Assembly (NCBI RefSeq): GCF_019093865.1
Contig: NZ_JABJXD010000004.1
Span: 62,001-126,000, forward strand
Reading direction: 5' to 3'
DNA: 64,000 nucleotides
From: Lentibacillus saliphilus
Lineage (GTDB): Bacteria > Bacillota > Bacilli > Bacillales > Amphibacillaceae
The position numbers were made by a program, and so were the translations under genes. The notes beneath the pieces were generated by a model, which was given only the letters and a program-made list of their open reading frames with translations, did not search any database and was not told the DNA's origin. Shown here piece by piece: positions 8,235-16,080 of the stretch; position 1 is the stretch's first letter, and the number at the start of each line of letters is the position of its first letter.

Positions 8235-9879
8235 TAAGCATTTTGATAAGCTGCTTAACGACATGAAAGAAGACTACGAGAGAATGCCGGAGTATGCTGA
8301 TAAGCAATCGATTGTGGATGAGATATATCAAGAGAAGAAGCCCGGGATATGGCGAAGACTAGGACCACCAGCAGCGGGGGTTGCTGTTTTAATGATCTTT
8401 GCGATTATGTTGTTTACAATGACAGATCAGTCAAACGAGCAAGCAGATGGTCATGCAGATGATCAAGTAAATGATGAATCCAACTCTGATTCGAATGAAT
8501 TAATGACTTTTTTTCTAGAGGGAAAGGAATATTTTAGACAATCAATTGGGATGAAAAATGTCGATGATTTCTATCGTGTTCAACGTGCTAGGGAGATGGT
8601 TAATTATTATGAAGACAAGGATAGCCCTGACGCGATCGAATCTGGAGAGCAGTCTATCAGTAGTATTTTGTATACACCCGAAAGAGCTATGAGCCGTATA
8701 CAGAATAGTCACGGATCTGATGATGTAGGAAAAATTTTAGATATAAAATTTATGATTGAAGGTTTACGAGAATTTCAGGTTGATTTTCAAGAAGTATTGG
8801 CAGGGAGAATTTCAAAAAGTGAGTTGACCGTTGAAGAGCAGAAAGACATTGTGACGTTCCAAGACAACTTACAAGCCTATCCTGGACCGGATGCCATAAA
8901 AGATTTACTTCGAGCTCTGAATAAAAATGGGTATCACATCTTGCAGCGGTCTGATGGACAGTTGAAGGTTAAAGTTGATTACACGTTTATGATTGAGGTG
9001 GTGAAGAATTTAAACATTGCCGGGGCATCGTTTGAGAGTTATTTACGCCTTTTCGTAACAGAAGTTGATCCGGATCATCCTGGTATTGGTAATGACTATG
9101 GTTTGACCTGGGATGAATTTGATGACGTTCTGTTAGAGATTGACGCCTATTATGAGAAGTATAAAGAAGACCGACAGACGCAGTATTTTGAATATGATTT
9201 ATTTCCGCTCACAACCATTTATTTAAATGACTATCTGTCAGCTGGTGTTAGAGTGGGAGAGCAAATTCCTATTCATGCCCAGGAGGAGCTGCGAACTTTT
9301 GTCGAAACGCATAAGGAATCAAGCTTGTGGGCTTTGGTATATGACGCAGTGGAGACCTATAAGGCGAATGATTGGATAAGGGTTGATCGGAAAGTGACCT
9401 CAGAAGAAGTGAGTGAAGCGTTAGGCTATCAATATGTACCTTCGTATGAAGAAGACGAGGATGCCGAAGTGATACATGAAGCCCTGTTACCTCTAGATGA
9501 GACACTACAAGCGCTTTATGCAGCGTATCAGCAGGAAAAAAATCCAGAGCTCTTACGGGATGTATCAGCATTTGACGTCATGCGACTGTATATGTATGCA
9601 CAGGATCAAGGTGATTTTGACACGTATTATTCAATGTATGACAAAACGGGTATCTTGGGAGATATCGAGAAAGACATTGTACGAAAAGAAGCTGAAGAAG
9701 TGGCAGACCCTGAATATGGCAAGCTGGCTGCTCAAATAGATTATACTGTCTTTTATAATCAGTTGCCTGAAAACGAGACAGTCTTTTATTTTCGATCAAA
9801 GGATAACGAAGAGCGTGGGGCATTTCAAATGGTTAAGCAAGACGGAGTTTGGAAGGTACCGTTTATGCCGATGCAATAA
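8227..9879 (+). CDS. Single-pass membrane protein, likely anti-sigma factor with large outer domain
   Basis: Residues 1-46 are a charged cytoplasmic head, 47-65 one membrane helix (PPAAGVAVLMIFAIMLFTM), and about 66-550 a large, acidic, extracytoplasmic region. I do not recognise a named domain in it; the end (ETVFYFRSKDNEERGAFQMV, GVWKVPFMPM) looks like the last strands of an NTF2-like fold. The 8-nt overlap with the ECF sigma gene gives translational coupling, so an anti-sigma role is the best inference, although no zinc anti-sigma HxxxCxxC motif is present. Most anti-sigma factors are much shorter; about 480 outer residues could be the sensor. A degraded copy of its 3' end lies at 11850-12000. 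Confidence 0.65.
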   Translation: MDDKHFDKLLNDMKEDYERMPEYADKQSIVDEIYQEKKPGIWRRLGPPAAGVAVLMIFAIMLFTMTDQSNEQADGHADDQVNDESNSDSNELMTFFLEGKEYFRQSIGMKNVDDFYRVQRAREMVNYYEDKDSPDAIESGEQSISSILYTPERAMSRIQNSHGSDDVGKILDIKFMIEGLREFQVDFQEVLAGRISKSELTVEEQKDIVTFQDNLQAYPGPDAIKDLLRALNKNGYHILQRSDGQLKVKVDYTFMIEVVKNLNIAGASFESYLRLFVTEVDPDHPGIGNDYGLTWDEFDDVLLEIDAYYEKYKEDRQTQYFEYDLFPLTTIYLNDYLSAGVRVGEQIPIHAQEELRTFVETHKESSLWALVYDAVETYKANDWIRVDRKVTSEEVSEALGYQYVPSYEEDEDAEVIHEALLPLDETLQALYAAYQQEKNPELLRDVSAFDVMRLYMYAQDQGDFDTYYSMYDKTGILGDIEKDIVRKEAEEVADPEYGKLAAQIDYTVFYNQLPENETVFYFRSKDNEERGAFQMVKQDGVWKVPFMPMQ

Positions 9880-9890
9880 ACAATGAATTG

Positions 9891-9919
9891 AAGCTCAGCA
9901 TTCATATGCTGGGCTTTTT
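9891..9919 (+). terminator. Terminator after the anti-sigma candidate
   Basis: AGCTCAGCAT...ATGCTGGGCT stem with a short loop, followed by TTTTT. The same hairpin recurs in diverged form at 12016-12044 behind the duplicated gene end. Confidence 0.8.
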
Positions 9920-9975
9920 GAGTACGACAAATTCAAGAATTGTCTAACAAAAACCAAATAATGACAAATAATCTT

Positions 9976-10000
9976 TAAAAACATGACTTTTGTCCGATAT
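9976..10000 (+). promoter_or_regulatory. Candidate SigD-type promoter for the chemoreceptor gene
   Basis: TCCGATAT (9993-10000) matches the motility sigma -10 consensus GCCGATAT at seven of eight positions. A TAAA (9976-9979) lies 13 nt upstream, slightly closer than the usual 15. SigD control of a chemoreceptor is expected in Bacillus; the leader would be about 140 nt. Confidence 0.4.
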
Positions 10001-10144
10001 AAATATAGTACATAAGGCTTAATCATGGTGTTTTTACTGTTTTATTTGTTTTTGATCTTAAGAATTGTAGGCGTTTGATCAGATTCTTAGGAGCGTTTTA
10101 GTTTAGTCAAAATTTAAATTTATTTCGGATAGGAGCGTACTTAA

Positions 10145-11836
10145 TTGAAAAAACGTCTTTCTTTCAAGCGTATTAGAACAAAATTACTGTTGAGTTTTGG
10201 TGTAATTATTATTTTAACCTCATTAATTAGTTTGTTGAGCTATATCATGACAGAGGATATTAACGAGGACACGAAAGAGATTATGAAAGAAGAACTTCCT
10301 TTACTAATCATGGAAAAAAACTTAGCGACTAATATGTATAAAAGCTCTGCATTGGTCGAGGGATATATGATATATAATGATCAAAATAGTAAGTCTCAAT
10401 TATATCAAACGTTAGATGAGATGAAGGAAACAGCAGAGAATATATCTTCTATAAATGAATCTGCTGAACTAAAGGAATTGATGAAAAAGCTGGCCATTTG
10501 GGAAAGCACAATTGCAACCGCTTTAGAAGAACTTGACTCAGGCAATGAATCTCGCGCTGTACAAACTTTATCGTCAGTCAAATCACTTATGATAGAGATT
10601 GAGGACGGCTTTGATTTGCTAGCTTTAGAACGGGAAGATCATATGGTCGAACACGGGGAATCAATGGTGAAACAGGGCACTACGACTTCACGTATTAATA
10701 TAATCATTGCAGCTGTGGTAACGGTTTTCGGTTTAATCATTGCTTTTTTAACGTCCGTCTCTATTACAAAACCCGTAACTAAAGTGATGCAAAGAATGAA
10801 TGCTTTAGCAGATGGTGATTTAAGTCATGAGCCATTAGAAACAAAGGCGAGAGATGAAATTGCCCAGCTTGTGACGGCAACCAACATGATGAACAAAAAT
10901 AATCGTGATCTCTTAGAACAGGTTTATGAAGTATCGGAAACTGTTTCAAGTCAAAGTGAAGAATTAACGCAAGCTGCTAATGAGGTTAAGTCCGGTACGG
11001 AGCAGGTTGCATCAACTATGGAAGAATTAGCATCAGGCGCAGAGACGCAGGCGAATAGTGCAAGTCATCTTGCTTCGATTATGGGCATTTTAGCAGATAG
11101 TGTTAAAACGGCCAATGAAAATGGCACGTACATCCAAGAGAACTCTGGAAAAGTGTTGAATTTAACGGCTGAGGGTAATCAATTAATGCAATCATCAGCT
11201 GAACAAATGCAACGAATTGAACAAATCGTTAAAGATGCTGTTGAAAAAATGGGTGGTCTTGATGAACAATCTAAGGAGATATCGAAGCTCGTTTCTGTGA
11301 TCAAAGATGTCGCTGAGCAAACGAATCTACTCGCTTTGAACGCAGCGATTGAAGCAGCCAGAGCAGGTGAGCATGGCAAAGGCTTCGCTGTTGTAGCTGA
11401 TGAGGTCAGAAAGCTTGCTGAACAGGTCGCCATATCTGTTAATGACATTACGTCCATTGTGACCAACATTCAAAATGAAACAGGTGCCGTTTCAGGCTCA
11501 TTAAGAGAGGGCTATAACGAGGTTGAGGCTGGTACGACGCAAATAGAGTCGACGCGGGACACGTTTAATGATATTCAGACAGCAGTGAGAGATGAGGGAG
11601 CACGGATTAACGAGATGTCTCAAAATCTATCTGAAATCGTCGCTAATAGTGAAAATATGAATGAATCAATCGAGAACATTGCGTCTATTTCAGAGGAATC
11701 TGCAGCAGGTGTTGAAGAAACCGCTGCATCTGCACAACAATCAAGCAGCTCTATGGAAGAAGTCGCAGCAAGCTCCCAGCAACTCGCTCAGCTAGCTGAG
11801 CAACTGAACACACTTGTCGGCCGATTTAAATTATAA
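10145..11836 (+). CDS. Methyl-accepting chemotaxis protein, membrane receptor
   Basis: Classical transmembrane chemoreceptor (563 aa). A first membrane helix (about residues 13-34) is followed by an outer helical sensor region (about 35-188) of four-helix-bundle type, a second helix (about 189-211), a HAMP domain (about 212-265) and the cytoplasmic signalling bundle. The tip [20 protein letters not shown] is near residues 395-415, the CheA/CheW contact site. No C-terminal methylation-tether pentapeptide is present. The start is a TTG with GGAG 9 nt upstream; no ATG fits. The ligand is unknown. The gene sits between the anti-sigma candidate and a decayed copy of that gene's 3' end, so it may have been inserted or trapped by a local duplication. 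Confidence 0.92.
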   Translation: MKKRLSFKRIRTKLLLSFGVIIILTSLISLLSYIMTEDINEDTKEIMKEELPLLIMEKNLATNMYKSSALVEGYMIYNDQNSKSQLYQTLDEMKETAENISSINESAELKELMKKLAIWESTIATALEELDSGNESRAVQTLSSVKSLMIEIEDGFDLLALEREDHMVEHGESMVKQGTTTSRINIIIAAVVTVFGLIIAFLTSVSITKPVTKVMQRMNALADGDLSHEPLETKARDEIAQLVTATNMMNKNNRDLLEQVYEVSETVSSQSEELTQAANEVKSGTEQVASTMEELASGAETQANSASHLASIMGILADSVKTANENGTYIQENSGKVLNLTAEGNQLMQSSAEQMQRIEQIVKDAVEKMGGLDEQSKEISKLVSVIKDVAEQTNLLALNAAIEAARAGEHGKGFAVVADEVRKLAEQVAISVNDITSIVTNIQNETGAVSGSLREGYNEVEAGTTQIESTRDTFNDIQTAVRDEGARINEMSQNLSEIVANSENMNESIENIASISEESAAGVEETAASAQQSSSSMEEVAASSQQLAQLAEQLNTLVGRFKL

Positions 11837-11849
11837 GTGGATTAGACTT

Positions 11850-12000
11850 TAGGTAGATGAAGCCCTTCGCTTGTCGAAACTACAAAAACTTTATGCAGCG
11901 TATCGACAGGGGAAAAATTCTTACTACGGATGTATCAGCGGTGCCTTTCAAATGGTTGAGCAAGACTGCATTTGGAAGGTACTGTTTTTGCCGATGTAAT
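11850..12000 (+). pseudogene. Decayed duplicate of the 3' end of the anti-sigma candidate gene
   Basis: This stretch copies, with deletions and substitutions, two separate parts of the gene at 8227-9879. About 11856-11930 matches about 9475-9575 (shared CTTTATGCAGCGTATC and GATGTATCAGC). About 11943-12000 matches about 9819-9878 (shared TTTCAAATGGTT, TTTGGAAGGTAC, TGCCGATG). The roughly 240 bp between these parts are missing, and small indels break the frame. No ribosome site or start is present. The copied terminator follows at 12016. It is a remnant of a duplication, not an active gene. Confidence 0.8.
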
Positions 12001-12015
12001 AGAAACAATGAATTG

Positions 12016-12044
12016 AAGCTCAGCGTTGTGCGCTGAGCTTTTCT
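12016..12044 (+). terminator. Duplicated terminator behind the pseudogene fragment
   Basis: AAGCTCAGCG pairs with CGCTGAGCTT around a 5-nt loop, then TTCTAATTTCT. It is homologous to the hairpin at 9891-9919; preceding bases (CAATGAATTG) are also shared. Confidence 0.75.
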
Positions 12045-12150
12045 AATTTCTGTTGACATCATAATAGTTTACACGAGTGACGCATCATGCAAGAGCTAGC
12101 GATTAAACACGACAAAAAATATAACTCAAGAGGTGATCACAGACACGATT

Positions 12151-13074
12151 TCAAATCGTTTTGACATACACTTCACCTAAAAGGGTTTGTGTTTGAAATG
12201 TGCCCGCTGTTAAATGATGTTCTATGAATGTTTTTACTTCAGGAGCCTCAATATCATACATCACTTCTATTTCTTTTGAGAAAAGCAGTTGATCTTGTTT
12301 GAGTAAGCTAGAAAGTGGTGGTGCTGATTTTGGTGCTAGTATTTTCTCGTTTAAGATTCGTTTAAGTCCGTCGACATAATTATCTAAGGAACGAGCCCCA
12401 ACGATTTTTACGCCTTTTTGTTCCTCATTAACCATAATAATTGTCGGGAAGCCACGAACACCTAGTTTTGCTGCGCGTTGAAAGTCTTCATCTAACAGCT
12501 GTTGTCCTCTCTTTTCGGATTCAGTAACAACGGCCTTTCCGTCAAGTCCCATTTCATTTACAATGTCGATCATGACGCTCTTTTCTGCAATGTTTTTATT
12601 AAAGGCAAATAATTGCTCTCTTGACCGCCGTAGATATTGATCAGCTAGTGCATCGCTGGTCATGTTTTGAATGACTTTAAAAACACGAGAAGGTGGAAAG
12701 GATGATTGAACGGGATCGTTATACCACAATGTGCCATCAATAGGCATTCGTGAGTGTTCGCCCACTTCCCTCCAATGGCCTGCAACATCTTCAGGCTTTT
12801 GGATACCGTTTGAAGGATCAATTGGATCGTCACTCCATTTTTCAAGTAATCCCCCCATGACAATCTGAACATTAAAATAGTGCCCGTATTGTATTTTAAA
12901 TTGACGAAAAACGGGTTCAAGCGCCCAACAGTGAGAGCAAATAGGATCGGTGACATAATATAAATCAACTTTTTTAGCTTTTTGGCTCAAATCGATCACG
13001 TCTAAATCTTCATCTTCGGCAACACCACATACGCCTGTTTCCATATCACATATCATTTGATGGTTATTTGACAT
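12151..13074 (-). CDS. DsbA-family protein, SpxH/FrnE-like
   Basis: Cytosolic thioredoxin-fold protein (307 aa, no signal peptide). The active-site motif is CSHC at residues 46-49 (DPICSHCWALEP), followed by the DsbA helical insertion and the cis-Pro region GFPTIIMV near 210. This is the family of B. subtilis SpxH (YjbH), which binds Spx and hands it to ClpXP, and of FrnE-type oxidoreductases. An extra Cys pair (C9, C16 in CDMETGVC) precedes the fold and could bind zinc or form a disulfide. It is transcribed divergently from a TetR regulator with an inverted repeat between them. Whether this protein is the true Spx adaptor or a paralogue cannot be told here: yjbI-type neighbours are absent. 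Confidence 0.75.
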   Translation of the reverse strand: MSNNHQMICDMETGVCGVAEDEDLDVIDLSQKAKKVDLYYVTDPICSHCWALEPVFRQFKIQYGHYFNVQIVMGGLLEKWSDDPIDPSNGIQKPEDVAGHWREVGEHSRMPIDGTLWYNDPVQSSFPPSRVFKVIQNMTSDALADQYLRRSREQLFAFNKNIAEKSVMIDIVNEMGLDGKAVVTESEKRGQQLLDEDFQRAAKLGVRGFPTIIMVNEEQKGVKIVGARSLDNYVDGLKRILNEKILAPKSAPPLSSLLKQDQLLFSKEIEVMYDIEAPEVKTFIEHHLTAGTFQTQTLLGEVYVKTI

Positions 13075-13162
13075 GCTGGTCCCTCCTTGGTTTGAATGAA
13101 TGTATTTGTTTGTAAAGATATTTTAGTACATAATGAAAATGAACCATACCGATAGAAGACGT

Positions 13163-13186
13163 AATATGTTGCTTATACGACATATT
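13163..13186. promoter_or_regulatory. Inverted repeat AATATGT-N10-ACATATT, likely TetR operator
   Basis: Perfect 7-bp half-sites (13163-13169 and 13180-13186) separated by 10 bp, in the 148-bp gap between the divergent SpxH-like and TetR genes. Size and place suit a TetR dimer site that controls one or both genes (inference). Confidence 0.6.
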
Positions 13187-13222
13187 GATAAAACTGTTGG
13201 AAAACTAGGAGTGAAATAACCG

Positions 13223-13768
13223 ATGACAAAGCATAAAATAGATCCTCGTGTTCAACGCACTCGTCGCTTAATCATGGATGCATTTATAGAGCTATCAAGC
13301 CAAAAAGAATTTCGTGATATTACAGTTAAGGACATTACAATAGAAGCGATGATCAATCGTGCTACTTTTTATTATCATTTTCACGATATATATGACTTGC
13401 AGGAAAAGGCACTTTCAGAAGTGTTATTGATTAAGTTAGAGTGCAATGAAAGTTACAAACTGAATGAGGATCTGTTTATCAATGTATTTAAGGCTATTAC
13501 CAATTTTCAATGTGCCTTGTCAAATCGCTGTCATAGAGGTTATGAAGATACAATTGCTCGTATTATACGTGAACAATTAGAGGTTATATTTTACACGGTA
13601 CTTAAAAAAGAGCACCCTACACATGATCAGGAAGCACTTAAAATCGCCTCTGGTATGCTTAGTTGGGCGATATATGGCGCATCTATTAAATGGAAACAAC
13701 AAACAACACAAACCTCTGAACAATATATTCAATCAATCATCCCATATTTAATGAGAGGAATCGCTTGA
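13223..13768 (+). CDS. TetR-family transcriptional regulator
   Basis: The N-terminal 60 residues form a TetR helix-turn-helix (RRLIMDAFIELSSQKEFRDI, then ATFYYHFHDIYDL, the recognition segment). The ligand domain (about 65-181) resembles the TetR_C group found in Bacillus YxaF/DhaS-like regulators, and no ligand can be inferred. The start ATG follows AGGAGTGAAATAACCG. The divergent neighbour, the DsbA/SpxH-like gene, and the inverted repeat at 13163-13186 suggest it controls that gene and itself. A terminator follows. Confidence 0.88.
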   Translation: MTKHKIDPRVQRTRRLIMDAFIELSSQKEFRDITVKDITIEAMINRATFYYHFHDIYDLQEKALSEVLLIKLECNESYKLNEDLFINVFKAITNFQCALSNRCHRGYEDTIARIIREQLEVIFYTVLKKEHPTHDQEALKIASGMLSWAIYGASIKWKQQTTQTSEQYIQSIIPYLMRGIA

Positions 13769-13793
13769 AATATAAGGTGTACGGTTGTTCACT

Positions 13794-13840
13794 GTCACTT
13801 GTCGAATTTTAAAATGATTTGACAAATGACGGGTATTTTT
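13794..13840 (+). terminator. Terminator after the TetR gene
   Basis: GTCACTTGTC (13794-13803) pairs with GACAAATGAC (13821-13830) with one mismatch, then GGGTATTTTTG. It again contains the TTGTC/GACAA motif of the dispersed repeat. Confidence 0.65.
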
Positions 13841-13944
13841 GTTATGAACAGCATCCTTGTTATTATATGTGAAAAGGAGAATAATAGAGCTGTATGCATG
13901 GACAATATAAATTTAATCAATAGACAATATTAAGGAGCAGTCAT

Positions 13945-14604
13945 ATGATTGAACAGAATCCATTACAGCCGACAAGTGTTTTCCATTTATTTGATGAAGA
14001 AACAAGACAAGGATGGATGAGCCGTCAGACATATACGTTTAAAAAAGGGGAACAAGTGACATCACCATTCGACGTCGCGGATGATATATATTTAATTGTT
14101 GAAGGTGATGTACGTATTTTTCACCTCCATGAGGACGGCAAGGAATGTGTGTTAGGCATTTTAACAGTTGGAGACTTCATCGATTTGGCACGTATTTTTT
14201 CAAATAAGGAAAGTGATACGTTCACGATTGCTTTGACACCTGTTTCTGTTGTAAAGGTGACGAAACAAGAAATTGTTGATGAGGTCACGCATAACCCTAA
14301 ATTATCCTTTGCGCTGTTGCAGCATTTTTCTGATCAGCTTCGGGATGTTGTAATGATATTAGAACAGGTCGCCTATGATAAAGTCGAGGAACGGTTATGG
14401 CGTACGATCATCAAGCTTATGGAGGAGAACCAAGCACAAGATGGTTGGTGTCCGCTTCCTCCTTATTTGACGCATAAGGATTTGGCCGGAATGATTGCGT
14501 CTACGCGGGAGACTGTGACTTTTTTGCTTAATAAATGGATGCAAAAAGGGATAGTCCGTCATGAAAATCAGCGACTTTGGATTAAAAAAACTGCTCAAAT
14601 GTAA
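13945..14604 (+). CDS. Crp/Fnr-family transcriptional regulator
   Basis: Residues about 20-130 form the cyclic-nucleotide-type beta barrel (YTFKKGEQVTSPFDVADDIYLIVEGDVRIF), about 130-160 the dimer helix, and about 165-215 a winged helix (LTHKDLAGMIASTRETVTFL). No N- or C-terminal cysteine cluster for an Fe-S centre is visible, so it is not a typical Fnr. Glycine and arginine residues of a cAMP pocket are not conserved, so the signal is unknown. The gene directly precedes an OsmC-type peroxide/persulfide-fold protein, which may be its target. A perfect Fnr-type box at 24895-24910 could be recognised by this or another family member. Confidence 0.87.
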   Translation: MIEQNPLQPTSVFHLFDEETRQGWMSRQTYTFKKGEQVTSPFDVADDIYLIVEGDVRIFHLHEDGKECVLGILTVGDFIDLARIFSNKESDTFTIALTPVSVVKVTKQEIVDEVTHNPKLSFALLQHFSDQLRDVVMILEQVAYDKVEERLWRTIIKLMEENQAQDGWCPLPPYLTHKDLAGMIASTRETVTFLLNKWMQKGIVRHENQRLWIKKTAQM

Positions 14605-14630
14605 GGAAGCTTACATCTATTTATCCTCTA

Positions 14631-14670
14631 AAAATATATGCTATCAATAGAGTTTACAAACATATATTTT
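14631..14670. promoter_or_regulatory. Long AT-rich inverted repeat before the OsmC gene
   Basis: AAAATATATG (14631-14640) is repeated inverted as CATATATTTT (14661-14670), 20-bp spacing. It ends just before the GGAGG of the OsmC gene. It may be an operator for the Crp/Fnr regulator upstream or an mRNA hairpin that could hide the ribosome site. Confidence 0.5.
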
Positions 14671-14686
14671 ATGGAGGTTTTTTAAC

Positions 14687-15178
14687 ATGAATGGTATTCA
14701 ATTTGAAGCAGTAGAACAAACAGTCAAAGCAATATCCGAGGATCCATCCTTGAAAATGCGTGATTGGCATGCAAAGATTAACTGGGAAACCGGTGTAAAA
14801 AACACGTTGCAAATTCGTGATTTTGCTCCGATGGTTGTGGATGAACCAGCTCCATTGGGGGGAACGGATGAAGGTGCAAATCCAGTCGAAATGCTTATTG
14901 GAGCAGCGGGCAGTTGCTTTGCGATTACATTCGAAGTATTATCTAGTCAACAAGGCATTGAATTGGAATCTGTAGAGGTTAATGTTGAAGCAGGTTTGAA
15001 CGCAGCTGTCTTTTTGGGACTTGAAGAAGGCGACGGTGGCGTATTGAATCCAACAATCAACTTAACAGCAAAGACGTCAGCTACGAAGGAACAAGTAGAA
15101 GAAATTGCTAAAGTAGCACTACAAAAATCACCTGTCCTCAATAGTATGAAGGCAGCTTTGAATTTGAAGGTTAACTAA
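14687..15178 (+). CDS. OsmC-family protein with a single cysteine
   Basis: OsmC/Ohr-fold protein (163 aa). The family reduces organic hydroperoxides with a peroxidatic and a resolving cysteine. Here the first is present (Cys77 in GAAGSCFAITFEVL), but the second position, normally CPV, reads SPV (Ser148 in LQKSPVLNSM). The protein therefore cannot form the usual internal disulfide and may use another thiol or have another role, such as persulfide chemistry. The ATG follows TGGAGG at 9 nt. It is 82 nt behind the Crp/Fnr gene, with its own inverted repeat between them and a strong terminator after it. Confidence 0.85.
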   Translation: MNGIQFEAVEQTVKAISEDPSLKMRDWHAKINWETGVKNTLQIRDFAPMVVDEPAPLGGTDEGANPVEMLIGAAGSCFAITFEVLSSQQGIELESVEVNVEAGLNAAVFLGLEEGDGGVLNPTINLTAKTSATKEQVEEIAKVALQKSPVLNSMKAALNLKVN

Positions 15179-15197
15179 GTAAGACTGATATAGGTAT

Positions 15198-15232
15198 CGC
15201 CCTCCGGCCCTCGTGTCGGAGGGCGGTTTTTT
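15198..15232 (+). terminator. Terminator after the OsmC gene
   Basis: CGCCCTCCG (15198-15206) pairs perfectly with CGGAGGGCG (15217-15225), followed by GTTTTTT. Confidence 0.92.
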
Positions 15233-15261
15233 GGAGAGGACGAGGTGCATAGACTTATGAA

Positions 15262-15973
15262 TGAGGGTGCGAGCTGAGCGCAAACGCATATAAGCGAATT
15301 GAGCCGCATATCATCCAGACCGGCCGTATATATCAAAATCGTGACGTATAAAACGAGATTCCACCGCATATATCTCGGAAGCGCCGCATAAGAGGATATT
15401 CAGCCGTATAAAAGTCTGTGCAGCCGCATAACGTTACTAACCTATCAAATAAAAAATCAACACCACACTAAATTCAAAAGGAAGTGGACCTGTGTTGACT
15501 TCCCTTAGACGTTTTGAAGAAGTAATATGATGGAGGGTGCGAGCGGAGCGCAAATGCATATAATCGACTTGAGCCGCATATCATCAGCACCAGCCGCATA
15601 TATCAAAATCGTGACGCATAAAATGAGATTCCACCGCATATATCGCGAAAGTGCCGCATAAGAGCATATTCAGCCGTATAAAAGTCTGGGCAGCCGCATA
15701 ACGTTACTAACCTATCAAATAAAAAATCAACACCACACTAACATCAAAAGGAAGTGTACCTGGGGTGACTTCCCTTAGATGTTTTGAAGAAGTAATATGA
15801 TGGAGGGTGCGAGCTGAGCGCAAACGCATATAATCGAATTGAGCCGCATATCATCCGCACCAGCCGCATATATCAAAATCGTGACGCATAAAATGAGATT
15901 CCACCGCATATATCCCTGAAGCGCCGCATAAGAGCATATTCAGCCGTATAAAAGTCTGTACAGCCGCATAACG
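15262..15973 (+). repeat. Three tandem 270-bp units, each with eight 8-bp cores at 20-bp spacing
   Basis: Core consensus GCCGCATA (observed forms include AACGCATA, GCCGTATA, GACGTATA, ACCGCATA). Cores begin at 15283, 15303, 15323, 15343, 15363, 15383, 15403, 15423; again at 15553-15693; and at 15823-15963, always 20 bp apart, with 12-bp spacers. The unit-to-unit shift is exactly 270 bp. Each unit opens with GGTGCGAGC-N-GAGCGCAAA, and a linker of about 120 bp joins the units. The period is not a multiple of three and no ORF fits, so the arrays are not coding. The three units are nearly identical, which shows recent tandem duplication. A related inverted array is at 24618-24765. Confidence 0.9.
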
Positions 15974-16013
15974 ATCTGTCGCCGTATTCCGTGCGATGCA
16001 TTAACCTCATTTC

Positions 16014-16057
16014 CAAAAAAAAACGCCTCAAGTCGTCATATGCGACTAGAGGCGTTT
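16014..16057 (-). terminator. Terminator of the LPXTG surface protein gene
   Basis: On the minus strand AACGCCTC-type arms (16022-16029 with 16049-16057) and AGTCG/CGACT (16031-16035, 16043-16047) form a long stem, followed by a run of nine T. Confidence 0.9.
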
Positions 16058-16080
16058 AATAAAAACAACTCAATGTGTCG

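Noticed and set aside
11179-11469. 96-codon minus-strand ORF inside the chemoreceptor gene
   Set aside because: Antisense to the conserved signalling tip; the same type of shadow appears opposite hemAT, as expected from the shared coding sequence.
15283-15970. CRISPR array
   Set aside because: The repeat is only 8 bp and the spacer 12 bp, spacers are the same in all three units, and no cas genes are nearby.
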